From: Bacillus sp. Y1
Lineage (GTDB): Bacteria; Bacillota; Bacilli; Bacillales; Cytobacillaceae
Direction of reading: 5' to 3'
DNA length: 64,000 bases
Assembly (NCBI RefSeq): GCF_003586445.1
Contig: NZ_CP030028.1
Coordinates: forward strand, 4,296,001 to 4,360,000
In this document: piece by piece, positions 16,696 through 25,380 of the stretch
Layout: every line of letters begins with the position of its first letter
Position numbering within the stretch: position 1 is the first letter of the stretch
The notes under the pieces: model-generated
Seen by the model: the letters and a program-made list of their open reading frames with translations, nothing else
The model's database searches: none
What the model was told of the DNA's origin: nothing
Translations under genes and position numbers: made by a program

Positions 16696-17658
16696 ATGAA
16701 TTTTCCTCAGTTAAAAATCGGACATATGCTTCCGAAAGCTCCGATCATTCAAGGTGGCATGGGTGTAGGAATTTCCCTTAGCAAGCTTGCATCTGCTGTT
16801 GCAAATGCAGGTGGAATTGGCATAATTTCGGGTACAGGGATTTCCGTTGAAGAAATGAGAAACCATATTCGTCAAGCTAGAGCGCTTGTGAAGAAGGATG
16901 CAGGATATATTGGTGTAAATGTGTTATTTGCAATGAATGACTTTGCAGAGAAAATGAAGGCGGCACTTGAAGAAAAGGTCGATTTTATTATTTCAGGTGC
17001 AGGGATTTCAAGGGATATGTATGCATGGGGCAAGAAAGCAGGTATTCCAGTTCTTTCAATTGTGTCCTCAGCGAAGCTTGCGAAAATGTCGGAGCGCCTT
17101 GGTGCAGCGGCAGTTGTTGTGGAAGGACATGAAGCGGGTGGACATCTTGGGACCGAACGTCCATTATTTGATATTCTTCCTGAAGTTGTGGAGGCCGTAT
17201 CGATCCCGGTTATCGCAGCGGGCGGAATCATGACAGGAGCAGACATTGCCAAGGCGTTCAGCATGGGAGCTTCTGGAGTACAAATGGGAACTCGGTTTGT
17301 TGCGAGTGAGGAATGTGATGCACCACTTTCCTTTAAGCAGAAATACGTCGAAGCGACGAAGGAAGATACACTGCTCGTCAAAACGACAGTTGGTCTTCAT
17401 GGTCGAGCGATTGCGAATCATTTTACAGACTTACTCACTACTTCTGAAAAGCTAAAAATTACGAAATGTAGAGATTGCTTGAAAAATTGCTCGTATCGCT
17501 TCTGTACCCTTGATTCCCTTTTAAAATCAATGGCCGGCGATGTTGAAAATGGACTTGTCTTTGCAGGAGCACGAGTTCATGAAATCAAAGAGATTCTTCC
17601 TGTTAAAAAAATCTTTGAAAATCTAACAAACGAGTATCGTGTAGCGATTAGTAAATAA
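16696..17658 (+). CDS. Nitronate monooxygenase / FabK-like flavoprotein
   Basis: This FMN-dependent TIM-barrel protein of 320 residues belongs to the 2-nitropropane-dioxygenase/FabK superfamily. It shows PIIQGGMGVGIS at the N-terminus, the EGHEAGGHLG phosphate/active-site loop (with the His that is catalytic in many members) and PVIAAGGIMTGADIAKAFSMGASGVQMGTRF. An unusual cysteine-rich segment (CRDCLKNCSYRFC, near residue 256) follows the core. Members oxidise nitronates or reduce enoyl thioesters; this sequence does not decide between them. I chose ATG 16696, with GGGTGAT upstream. The gene is monocistronic with a strong terminator. Confidence 0.85.
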   Translation: MNFPQLKIGHMLPKAPIIQGGMGVGISLSKLASAVANAGGIGIISGTGISVEEMRNHIRQARALVKKDAGYIGVNVLFAMNDFAEKMKAALEEKVDFIISGAGISRDMYAWGKKAGIPVLSIVSSAKLAKMSERLGAAAVVVEGHEAGGHLGTERPLFDILPEVVEAVSIPVIAAGGIMTGADIAKAFSMGASGVQMGTRFVASEECDAPLSFKQKYVEATKEDTLLVKTTVGLHGRAIANHFTDLLTTSEKLKITKCRDCLKNCSYRFCTLDSLLKSMAGDVENGLVFAGARVHEIKEILPVKKIFENLTNEYRVAISK

Positions 17659-17659
17659 A

Positions 17660-17704
17660 AAACACAGAGGGTTAGCATAAGTGGCTAACCCTCTGTGTTT
17701 TTTT
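17660..17704 (+). terminator. Intrinsic terminator of the flavoprotein gene
   Basis: A 16-base near-perfect stem (from AACACAGAGGGTTAGC) closes a seven-base loop and is followed by T residues. Confidence 0.92.
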
Positions 17705-17771
17705 GCTGTACTTATCTGACCAGATGGGTTTGGTTTTGGTGGATGGCTCTTGTTAATTAGCTCGTATAATA

Positions 17772-18038
17772 CTTTTATGACAGATGCTCTTCCTTTTTCA
17801 TACCTCACACGTCATAACATTCACTTTATGACTTCTTCCCTTCCTTTTCTCATGCCTCTCACGTCATAACACTCACTTTATGACCTCTCCTCTTCCTTTT
17901 CCCATGCCTCTCACGTCATAACACTTACTTTATGACCTCTCCTCTTCCTTTTCCCATGCCTCTCACGTCATAACACTTACTTTATGACCTCTCCTCTTCC
18001 TTTTCCCATGCCTCTCACGTCATAACACTCATTTTATG
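17772..18038. repeat. Tandem repeat array, 52-bp period, about five copies
   Basis: GTCATAAC recurs at 17811, 17863, 17915, 17967 and 18019, exactly 52 bases apart. The third and fourth units are nearly identical; the outer ones diverge. Each unit holds a perfect seven-base inverted repeat (GTCATAA and TTATGAC, about eight bases between; the last copy is altered to TTATGCC) and a pyrimidine-rich spacer (CTCTCCTCTTCC). A further lone GTCATAAC lies at 18072. No open reading frame of note crosses it. It fills most of the gap between two convergent terminators (17704 and 18095). Confidence 0.9.
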
Positions 18039-18094
18039 CCCCGAGCAACCGCTTATTCTATACCCCAAAGAGTCATAACCCCCGCTCAACCCAA

Positions 18095-18124
18095 ACAAAA
18101 AAATACCCCGACCAAAGCCGGGGC
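18095..18124 (-). terminator. Intrinsic terminator of csoR-copZ-copA
   Basis: On the minus strand CCCCG pairs with CGGGG around an eight-base loop and is followed by TATTTTTTTG. Confidence 0.85.
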
Positions 18125-18139
18125 ATGCATACTTTATTG

Positions 18140-20557
18140 TTAAAGCTTCACTCGCTGTAACCGTAATGCATTTAACACAACTGATACAGAGCTGAAGGCC
18201 ATGGCTGCTCCCGCTAGCCACGGAGCTAAGAAACCAAGTGCTGCAATCGGAATGCCTAGTGTGTTGTAGGCGAATGCCCAAAATAGATTTTGCTTGATAT
18301 TTGTGATCGTCTTTTTGCTCATAAAGATGGCGTCTGCAATGCTGTTTAAGTCACCTCGGATGAGCGTAATGTCCGCTGCTTCCATCGCTACATCGGTACC
18401 TGTTCCAATCGCCATACCGATATCTGCGATTGCCAAAGCTGGAGCATCGTTGATTCCATCGCCAACCATCGCAACTTTCTTTCCAGCTGCCTGCAGCTTT
18501 TTCACTTCCTCTGCTTTTCCTTCTGGAAGCACTTCGGCAATGACGCGATCTACTCCTGCTTCTTTTGCGATTGTTTGAGCGGTTTGCTCATTGTCACCAG
18601 TAATCATGATGACTTCAAGTCCCATATCCTTCAAGCGTGCGATGGCTGAACGTGACGTTACTTTAATTGTATCAGCAACTGCAACGATACCTGCAAAAGC
18701 GCCATCAACCGCTACTAGCATCGCTGTTTTCCCTTCTTTTTCAAAAGAAACCATGTTTTCAAGGACCATTTCTTCTACATTAATTTCATACTTCTTCATC
18801 AAACGACGAGTGCCTACTAACACCTCTTTTTCAGCGACCATAGCCTTAATTCCGAAACCAGGTATCGCTTCAAACTGAGACACATCGACGAGCGCACTTC
18901 CTTTTTCCTTAATTCCTTCTACAATCGCTTGCGCAAGAGGGTGCTCAGATTGCTTCTCAGCAGAACCGACCAATGTTAAGAATTCTTCTTCATTCATGGA
19001 AGTTACTACATCCGTTAATACCGGCTTTCCATTGGTAATCGTACCTGTTTTATCAAGAATGACTGTTTGAATGCGGTGTGTCATTTCTAAGTGCTCTCCG
19101 CCTTTAAAAAGAATACCGAATTCTGCTGCACGACCAGATCCTGCCATGATTGAAGTAGGTGTAGCGAGACCAAGTGCACAAGGACAAGCAATTACTAAAA
19201 CGGCAATCAATTTTTCTAATGCTTCTGGGAAGTCACCAGGTGCCACCCAGAAAAACCATACAAGGAATGTTACAACGGCAATTCCGACTACGATCGGGAC
19301 AAAAATGCCTGAAATAGAATCAGCCAAGCGTTGAATCGGTGCCTTTGATCCTTGTGCTTCCTCTACCACCTTAATGATTTGCGCAAGAACTGTGTCCTTC
19401 CCGACTTTCGTTGCTTGCACTTTTAAAAATCCATTTTTATTAAGAGTTGCTCCAATGACCACATCACCAACTGTTTTATCAACTGGAACACTTTCACCTG
19501 TCAGCATGCTCTCATCAAGTGCGGACTGTCCTTCTAAAATGACTCCATCCACAGGAATCTTTTCCCCAGGCTTAACCAGCAACACATCGCCAGCAATTAC
19601 CTGCTCTAACGGAATTTCTACTTCTTCTCCATCACGAACAACAAGAGCTGTTTTTGCTTGAAGCCCCATGAGCTTTTTGATCGCTTCAGAAGAGCGACCT
19701 TTTGCTTTTACTTCAAACAATTTTCCTAATATGATTAAGGTGATTAAAACTGCACTCGTTTCAAAATACAATCCGACTCCGTGTGCGTTGTGGCCAATGG
19801 TTCCAATGGCAATATACACACTGTAGAAATAAGCAGCAGATGTGCCGAGCGCAACAAGTACATCCATGTTCGCACTTTTGTTTCGAAGTGCTTTATAGGC
19901 ACCCACATAAAACTGCTTACCGATGAAAAATTGGACTGGTGTCGCTAACGCCATTTGTACCCATGGATTCATGAACGCTTCGGGAACATATAAAAAGGAG
20001 GTAAACGTAAAGTGCCCTGCCATTGCCCACAAAAGTGGAAGAGATAAGATTAAAGAGAAAATAAACTTTCCTTGTTGCTTCTCTATTTCCTTTAAACGGT
20101 GATCGACTGTTTCCTTTTCATTTTCATCGGATTTTACTGTTGCCCCGTATCCGAGCTTTTCTATTTTTTGAATCATATCCGTAACAGATACAGACGCTGG
20201 ATTGTATTCAACAGAAGCTTTTTCAAGAGCGAGGTTCACGTTGGCACCAACGACACCGTCAAGTTTGTTTAAGCCTTTCTCAATGCGAGTGGCACAAGCT
20301 GCACACGTCATGCCTGTCACGTTTAGCTCTGCTTTTTCAGTAATGACGTCATATCCAAGGGCACGAATTTTCTCTTGAATGTTAACTGGCCCTATTACAG
20401 CGGCATCAAACTTTACTGTCGCTTTTTCTAAAGCTAAATTTACATTTGCATCCGTGACTCCATCCATTTTTTTTAGACCTTTTTCAATGCGAGTAGAACA
20501 CGCAGCACAAGTCATACCGGTAATCTGAAATTGACTTTCTAGTACTTTTTCACTCAT
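18140..20557 (-). CDS. copA: Copper-exporting P1B-type ATPase
   Basis: CopA pumps Cu(I) out of the cytoplasm. The 805-residue protein has two N-terminal heavy-metal-associated domains (GMTCAAC near residues 14-20 and again near 85). The P-type core shows the CPC metal channel in [15 protein letters not shown], the phosphorylated Asp in [18 protein letters not shown] and [11 protein letters not shown]. The length matches Bacillus CopA (about 800). Eight membrane helices are expected. The start has AAGGAG upstream. It follows copZ, with a CsoR-type palindrome in the intergenic gap, so a second promoter may drive it in addition to the csoR promoter. Confidence 0.97.
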   Translation of the reverse strand: MSEKVLESQFQITGMTCAACSTRIEKGLKKMDGVTDANVNLALEKATVKFDAAVIGPVNIQEKIRALGYDVITEKAELNVTGMTCAACATRIEKGLNKLDGVVGANVNLALEKASVEYNPASVSVTDMIQKIEKLGYGATVKSDENEKETVDHRLKEIEKQQGKFIFSLILSLPLLWAMAGHFTFTSFLYVPEAFMNPWVQMALATPVQFFIGKQFYVGAYKALRNKSANMDVLVALGTSAAYFYSVYIAIGTIGHNAHGVGLYFETSAVLITLIILGKLFEVKAKGRSSEAIKKLMGLQAKTALVVRDGEEVEIPLEQVIAGDVLLVKPGEKIPVDGVILEGQSALDESMLTGESVPVDKTVGDVVIGATLNKNGFLKVQATKVGKDTVLAQIIKVVEEAQGSKAPIQRLADSISGIFVPIVVGIAVVTFLVWFFWVAPGDFPEALEKLIAVLVIACPCALGLATPTSIMAGSGRAAEFGILFKGGEHLEMTHRIQTVILDKTGTITNGKPVLTDVVTSMNEEEFLTLVGSAEKQSEHPLAQAIVEGIKEKGSALVDVSQFEAIPGFGIKAMVAEKEVLVGTRRLMKKYEINVEEMVLENMVSFEKEGKTAMLVAVDGAFAGIVAVADTIKVTSRSAIARLKDMGLEVIMITGDNEQTAQTIAKEAGVDRVIAEVLPEGKAEEVKKLQAAGKKVAMVGDGINDAPALAIADIGMAIGTGTDVAMEAADITLIRGDLNSIADAIFMSKKTITNIKQNLFWAFAYNTLGIPIAALGFLAPWLAGAAMAFSSVSVVLNALRLQRVKL

Positions 20558-20570
20558 ATGAAAAACTCCT

Positions 20571-20589
20571 TATACCTATATAGGGTATA
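20571..20589 (-). promoter_or_regulatory. CsoR-type operator upstream of copA
   Basis: TATACCTATATAGGGTATA is a near-perfect palindrome of the TACC/GGTA type bound by CsoR, placed just before the copA ribosome site. Confidence 0.6.
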
Positions 20590-20599
20590 TTTTTTTGAA

Positions 20600-20633
20600 A
20601 AGAGGACGTGCTATTTCTAGCACGTTGTCTTTT
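20600..20633 (-). terminator. Hairpin between copZ and copA
   Basis: A perfect ten-base inverted repeat (ACGTGCTATT/TCTAGCACGT core) follows the copZ stop. The T-run is weak on the minus strand and stronger on the plus strand, so it may be a partial terminator that lowers copA relative to copZ. Confidence 0.6.
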
Positions 20634-20840
20634 TTATTTTACATCATAACCTTGATCATCAATTGTTTCTTTGATTGTATCTAATGATACTTTGTCAGCA
20701 TCAAACTCTACAGCAACTGATTTGTTTTCTAGGTCAACCTTTACAGCTGCAACCCCTGCTAATTTCCCAACGCTACCTTCTACTGCTTTTACGCAGTGTC
20801 CGCATGACATACCTTCTACTTGTAATGTAACTTTTTCCAT
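20634..20840 (-). CDS. copZ: Copper chaperone CopZ
   Basis: This 68-residue soluble HMA-domain protein carries Cu(I) to CopA. The CxxC is in GMSCGHC near residue 12, and the ferredoxin-like fold pattern ends in TIKETIDDQGYDV. I chose ATG 20840, which has AAGGAG nine bases upstream; the in-frame TTG at 20849 overlaps that site. It lies between csoR and copA, the usual order in Bacillus. Confidence 0.96.
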   Translation of the reverse strand: MEKVTLQVEGMSCGHCVKAVEGSVGKLAGVAAVKVDLENKSVAVEFDADKVSLDTIKETIDDQGYDVK

Positions 20841-20853
20841 GATTAACAACTCC

Positions 20854-21186
20854 TTATTTTTTCATTAATTTTTGAATCGTTACGAGTACCTCATCTAATA
20901 CTTCTACATCGCCCTCTTGCAGACGATCAACCACACAGCCCTTTAAATGGCCTTCTAGCAATATTTTTGCGACACTGTTTAAAGCTGATTGTGTGGCTGA
21001 AATTTGTGTAATGACATCGTCACAGTATGTGTCTTTTTCAATTAGTCCCTTGATTCCACGAATTTGACCTTCAATCCGGTTTAATCGTGTGACAAGATTG
21101 CTTTTCACTTTATCTGAATGATGACTTTTCCGATCACTGCTATGGCAGCTTTCCTCTTCATGTAGCAAAGAATCATCTGGATTCAT
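20854..21186 (-). CDS. csoR: Copper-sensing repressor CsoR
   Basis: CsoR is a helical tetrameric repressor that releases DNA on Cu(I) binding. The 110 residues contain the Cu(I) ligands Cys55, His80 and Cys84 (DTYCDD and LEGHLKGC), with the same 25- and 4-residue spacing as B. subtilis CsoR. The N-terminus carries an unusual His/Cys/Ser-rich tail (HEEESCHSSDRKSHHSD) that may bind metal as well. The start ATG has GGAGGG upstream. It leads the csoR-copZ-copA operon and probably autoregulates through the palindrome just upstream. Confidence 0.96.
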   Translation of the reverse strand: MNPDDSLLHEEESCHSSDRKSHHSDKVKSNLVTRLNRIEGQIRGIKGLIEKDTYCDDVITQISATQSALNSVAKILLEGHLKGCVVDRLQEGDVEVLDEVLVTIQKLMKK

Positions 21187-21217
21187 ATGACTCCCTCCTT
21201 TTATGATTTGATTATAG

Positions 21218-21236
21218 CATACCCCTGTATAGTATG
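21218..21236 (-). promoter_or_regulatory. CsoR-type operator upstream of csoR
   Basis: CATACCCCTGTATAGTATG is an imperfect palindrome with the CATAC/GTATG arms and a C4 run typical of CsoR sites. It lies about 35 bases before the csoR start. Confidence 0.65.
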
Positions 21237-21293
21237 TAAATGAAAAATAAAAGAAATATATGGATATTTTTTGAACATATTCTCTATATGAAA

Positions 21294-21314
21294 AAGGCTC
21301 CCCAAAAGGAAGCC
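21294..21314 (-). terminator. Intrinsic terminator of cadC-cadA
   Basis: On the minus strand GGCTTCC pairs with GGGAGCC around a T-rich loop, followed by TTTTTC, next to the cadA stop. Confidence 0.8.
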
Positions 21315-23453
21315 CTATGATTCATCTTTCACCCGAAGCAATCGTAGGCTGTTCAGCGTCACAATTAACGTGGCTCCCATATCCGCAAAGATGGCAATCC
21401 ATAATGTGAGCCAACCTGGAACGACTAATAATAGCGCCAACAGCTTAATACCAAGTGAGAAAGTGATATTTTGTTTAATAATATTTAATGCTTTTCTACT
21501 TAACTTTACAGTGAACGGAAGCTTTCTCAAATCATCAGCCATAAGCGCAATATCCGCTGTTTCAAGGGCTGTATCCGTTCCTGCTCCTCCCATCGCAATA
21601 CCAACAGAAGAAGCTGCTAAGGCAGGTGCATCATTTACACCATCACCGACCATAGCTACCCGTTGATAAGTGGCGCGTAATTCTTTAATGTATGAAAGCT
21701 TTTCTTGCGGGAGAAGATTCGCTTTTACCTCATTTACTCCTGCCTTCTGTCCAATCGCCTTGGCCGTACCTTCATTGTCTCCTGTAAGCATAATGGTCTT
21801 TTGCAGTCCGAGTGAGTGAAGCTGTTGTACCACGCCTTTTGTTTCTTCTCGAATCTCATCGGCCACTGCCACAATTGCAAGGAAATCTTCAGATGAACAA
21901 ACAGCCATCACCGTTTTTCCTTGTTCCTCAAGCCTAGTAATTTGTTCACGATAGACAGCTGTTATGCCACCCTCCAACTGTTCATGAATAAAACTTGGAC
22001 TTCCCACATAATACTTCGTCCCCGCAATTTTTCCTTCGATTCCTTTTCCTGTTACTGAGGTAAAATCCTTCAGTTCTAAATGGTCATAATTCAATTCCCA
22101 TTGATCTGCCTTTTTTAAAATAGCAGAGGCAAGTGGATGCTGAGAGACCTTTTCTAGTGCTGATATAATGGAAAATGTCTCGTTGGCAGGAATGTTCGGA
22201 GCGGTTTCATAGTCGGTGACTACCGGAATGCCCTTTGTTAACGTGCCAGTTTTATCAAAAGCAATCGCCTTAATGGCTCCCATTTCCTCTAGATGAATTC
22301 CACCTTTGATTAAAACGCCCCTTTTCGCTGCATTTCCAATGGCTGTTACGATAGCAACAGGTGTGGAAATAACGAGAGCACACGGACAACCAACTACTAA
22401 CACGGCTAAGCCTTGGTATACCCACTCATTCCACTCTAAGCCGAACAATAGCGGTGGGACAACCGCTACTCCGAGGGCAAATAGCATAATGATTGGTGTG
22501 TAATACTTTGCAAAGCGGTCAACAAATGCCTGTGATGGGGCTCTTTCCGCTTGCGCTTCTTCAACCAAATGGATGATTTTCGCAATCGTCGTATCTTCTA
22601 CATGCTTTGTCACCTTTACCTCAAGGAAGCCTTCTTCATTCAGGGTCCCAGCGTAAACTTCATCGTTCACTCCCTTTGCAACAGGTACGGACTCCCCAGT
22701 AATGGCTGCCTGATTGATGGATGACATGCCTTTTACGATGATCCCATCCATAGCTAATTTTTGGCCAGGCTTTACAAGTAGAACATCATTAATTTGAATG
22801 TCTTCTACGTCAATGACCATCTCTTGAAGTCCACGCCGTATCATTGCTTCTTTTGGAGCGATATCCATAAGTGAGCGAATCGATTGGCGAGCTTTATCCA
22901 TCGAATACGATTCAAGCACTTCACTAATCGCAAACAGAATAACAACGGTTGCCCCTTCACCCCATTCACCGATAATGGCAGCTCCAATAACCGCAATGGT
23001 CATGAGTGTTTTCATATCAAACTCGAGGCGGAAGAGATTTTTGAATCCTGTCCTGAAGAGGCGGTAGCCTCCTAAGATCATGGAGGACGCATAAGCTCCC
23101 ATCGATGCAAAGGATTCTTCCCCACGGATTTCACCAAATATCCATCCTATTAGCAATAGCACAAAGGAAGCAAGAACCATCGCATGCCTTTTTAGAAATG
23201 GCTCCTTCGCCTCTTGAATACGAGCCTTTTCAGGTTGAACCTTTATCCCGTCGAATGCACCGGCTTTTTCAATTTCTTCTATCGTTGCCTCACCAAACAC
23301 GGTTAGTTTGGCAGCACCAAAGTTTATATTTGCATCAAAAACACCATCCAGGTGCTTTACGTTCGTTTCGAACTTTTTGGCACAGCTGGCTCAAGAAAGC
23401 CCTTGAACGCGATATACTTGCTTACTATTCATCATTGCAGTTGAATTATCCAC
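21315..23453 (-). CDS. cadA: Cd/Zn/Pb-exporting P1B ATPase with in-frame TGA at the CxxC cysteine
   Basis: The full frame runs from GTG 23453 (AAAGGAGG seven bases upstream, overlapping the cadC stop) to 21315, 712 codons, which is normal for CadA. Codon 21 (23393-23391) is TGA. The surrounding residues read [17 protein letters not shown], so the stop replaces the first Cys of the N-terminal GxxCxxC metal site. After it the frame is intact for 691 codons with [28 protein letters not shown] and [10 protein letters not shown], so the pump core looks functional. Options are a nonsense mutation or base error, re-initiation (GTG 23300 has no ribosome site), or TGA readthrough. If translated only from 23300 the metal-binding domain is truncated. 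Confidence 0.85.
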
Positions 23454-23814
23454 GTAATGCCACCTCCTTTTGATGGGTAAAGGCGATGTTAACGAGTTGT
23501 TTAACATGCTCATCGTCTAAGGCATAATAGACCAGTTTTCCTTCTTTTCGGTAGGTGGCAAGACCAAGGTTTCGAAGGAGTCGAAGATGGTGCGAAGCGG
23601 TAGCAACCGTGCATCCAACTATATTAGCCACATCGCATACGCAAAGCTCCTCTTCCACACTTAGCGAATAAGCAATTTTCACACGCGTGTCATCCGCTAA
23701 TGCTTTAAAAAGCTTCGAGACCTCCATTGTGTTTTGCATATTAAGCTCATTTTTTACTTTCGTAACCTTCTCCTCATCAAAACAGGTGACCTCACATACA
23801 TCCTCTTTCGCCAT
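23446..23814 (-). CDS. cadC: CadC/ArsR-family metal-responsive repressor
   Basis: This 122-residue winged-helix repressor responds to Cd, Pb and Zn. With the start at ATG 23814 (GGGGAAG upstream) its cysteines fall at 7, 11, 58 and 60. These are the same positions as the metal ligands of plasmid pI258 CadC, including the ELCVCDVAN motif at the start of the recognition region. The helix-turn-helix core is CTVATASHHLRLLRNLG. The ORF start at 23832 would lie inside the operator. The stop overlaps the cadA start by eight bases, so the pair is translationally coupled. Confidence 0.95.
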   Translation of the reverse strand: MAKEDVCEVTCFDEEKVTKVKNELNMQNTMEVSKLFKALADDTRVKIAYSLSVEEELCVCDVANIVGCTVATASHHLRLLRNLGLATYRKEGKLVYYALDDEHVKQLVNIAFTHQKEVALRG

Positions 23815-23830
23815 TACACTTCCCCATTTC

Positions 23831-23850
23831 ATTCAAACATTCTTTTGAAT
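23831..23850 (-). promoter_or_regulatory. CadC-type operator
   Basis: ATTCAAACATTCTTTTGAAT is a 7-6-7 inverted repeat (ATTCAAA/TTTGAAT) like the known CadC operator. It is centred about 27 bases before the cadC start. Confidence 0.8.
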
Positions 23851-23902
23851 ATTATAGCATATGAGATGAAATGATAGTTGTGACAAATCTAGAGATAATG
23901 GA

Positions 23903-23927
23903 AAAAGAGGACAATTTAGCTGTCCTC
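23903..23927 (-). terminator. Intrinsic terminator of the 23.9-25.3 kb MFS gene
   Basis: On the minus strand GAGGACA pairs with TGTCCTC around a seven-base loop and is followed by five T. Confidence 0.8.
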
Positions 23928-23934
23928 CTACCTA

Positions 23935-25254
23935 TTATTCCGTTGTAGGCTTTTTTCGGAAAAAGATTTCTGGTTCAAAACGGTGTAGAGGATGTGTTCG
24001 ATTCTGCGCTGGTTCTGGCGATATTCTTGGAGCCACCTCTGGCCTTTTCTGATCCAGAGCCGCCCTGATTAAAGACTCCGTTAACGGTCTCCACCTTCTT
24101 AATACCATCACTAGAAAAAAGATAACAAGTCCAGTAATCGCAAAGACAATCGAAGGAGAGGCATTGTTCACACCGCCTGCCTCTAATAGTCGGCCACCCA
24201 TTGTTTTTCCTCCCGCTTCCCCTAATCCATACACCACATTTGAAAATGCAAAAAATAAACTAATCAGCTCTGGTTTGGAAAGCTGAGAAATCGCGCTATC
24301 CACCGTTGGCAAAATCATCATTTCACCAATCACAAAGATGGCTCCACTTAATATAAATAGGAAAAATCCGTTTGAGAAAAACAACGATGATATTCCTGCC
24401 GTAATAAATAATACGCCTACTCCTAGTGCTGAGATTGGATTCATTTTTGTAATAAACCGTTTGGTTATCAAGCCTTGCAGGGTGATAACGATAAAACTGT
24501 TGATCGTCCATATTAAAGAGATATTTTTAGGGTTATCCAACACGACTGTTGCACGCAGTGGCAGTGCAAGTGAAAACTGCGCATACAGTGCCCAAATCAG
24601 AACGGTTATTACACTAAAAATGATAAATGGCCGATGCTTTAACGCTTCCCCATATGCCCCTAATGGCAGTGATGGACAAGGGATGTCACCGCAATTTTTC
24701 GGAAGTAAGAGCCAACTCACTAAAGCCAACCCTACATAAATAGCAGCCGCGATAAAGAAGATCATTCTTGAGGCTTCAGCTAAAAGAAAAAAAATTACAA
24801 GGCCACTTGTACCTGTCCCTACATTGGCCGCAATCCCACGAAGAGAAAAAGCAGTTGTTTGATTTCCACTTGAAGAAGCGAATGCTGCAATCGCTGCCTT
24901 CGTGGAGGGAGCGTTTAATCCATTGCCAAGGCCCATAATGGCTGCCGAAACCAGAAGAAACAGGTAATCGGTAAATATGCCAAAGCTCATTACTCCACCT
25001 GCTGTAATCAGGGCACCCAAGCCGATGATAAAACGTCGCCCTATTCGGTCTGCAAGAACTCCTCCTGTAATACTTCCAAATTGAAAAGCAATGGCTATCG
25101 TTGCTAAGATCGTCCCAATCTGTACCAAGGTTATTTCTGTTTCAGTTGTTAGTATGATAGGAAGCATAGGCATCACAAGATAGGAACCTAAGTGTGCAAG
25201 CAATACTCCTAACAAAAGAATTTGCAACGGGCGATCAAGTTTTCTGTATTCCAT
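23935..25254 (-). CDS. MFS transporter (DHA1-like)
   Basis: This 439-residue major-facilitator protein has twelve predicted hydrophobic helices. The loop-2/3 motif is GSITGGVLADRIGRRFIIGLGAL (G-x-L-A-D-R-x-G-R-R), and the helix-5 glycine-rich segment is GLGNGLNAPSTKAAIA. The substrate is unknown; family members export drugs or small metabolites. The long upstream in-frame extension is rejected because it starts inside the terminator of the preceding gene. ATG 25254 has only a short GGGA spacing. GTG 25263, with GGAAGGG about ten bases upstream, is an equally good start. Confidence 0.85.
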   Translation of the reverse strand: MEYRKLDRPLQILLLGVLLAHLGSYLVMPMLPIILTTETEITLVQIGTILATIAIAFQFGSITGGVLADRIGRRFIIGLGALITAGGVMSFGIFTDYLFLLVSAAIMGLGNGLNAPSTKAAIAAFASSSGNQTTAFSLRGIAANVGTGTSGLVIFFLLAEASRMIFFIAAAIYVGLALVSWLLLPKNCGDIPCPSLPLGAYGEALKHRPFIIFSVITVLIWALYAQFSLALPLRATVVLDNPKNISLIWTINSFIVITLQGLITKRFITKMNPISALGVGVLFITAGISSLFFSNGFFLFILSGAIFVIGEMMILPTVDSAISQLSKPELISLFFAFSNVVYGLGEAGGKTMGGRLLEAGGVNNASPSIVFAITGLVIFFLVMVLRRWRPLTESLIRAALDQKRPEVAPRISPEPAQNRTHPLHRFEPEIFFRKKPTTE

Positions 25255-25329
25255 TAATCCCACTTTGAATACACCCTTCCAGCGTTCAACATTTCTTTTC
25301 CTACTTTTCCCCATTACACACGATTTATG

Positions 25330-25374
25330 AAAAAAGCCTGTTGCCCCCATCGTTAAATGGGAGCAACAGGCTTT
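25330..25374 (-). terminator. Intrinsic terminator of bdhA-AKR
   Basis: An 11-base stem (AAGCCTGTTGC with GCAACAGGCTT) plus a second internal CCCAT/ATGGG pairing is followed by TTTTTT on the minus strand. Confidence 0.92.
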
Positions 25375-25380
25375 CAAGCA

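Noticed and set aside
17706..18090. The 52-bp repeats as a CRISPR array
   Set aside because: Unit and spacer are both repeated; there are no unique spacers of constant length and no cas genes nearby.
18294..19661. Several plus-strand frames of 87-95 residues across copA
   Set aside because: They are antisense shadows of the P-type ATPase; composition is Ser/Ala/Ile-rich with no recognisable domain.
23361..23373. A SECIS element after the cadA TGA
   Set aside because: The hairpin is only five base pairs with an AAA loop and lacks the conserved loop G and U bulge, so I do not annotate it as a feature.
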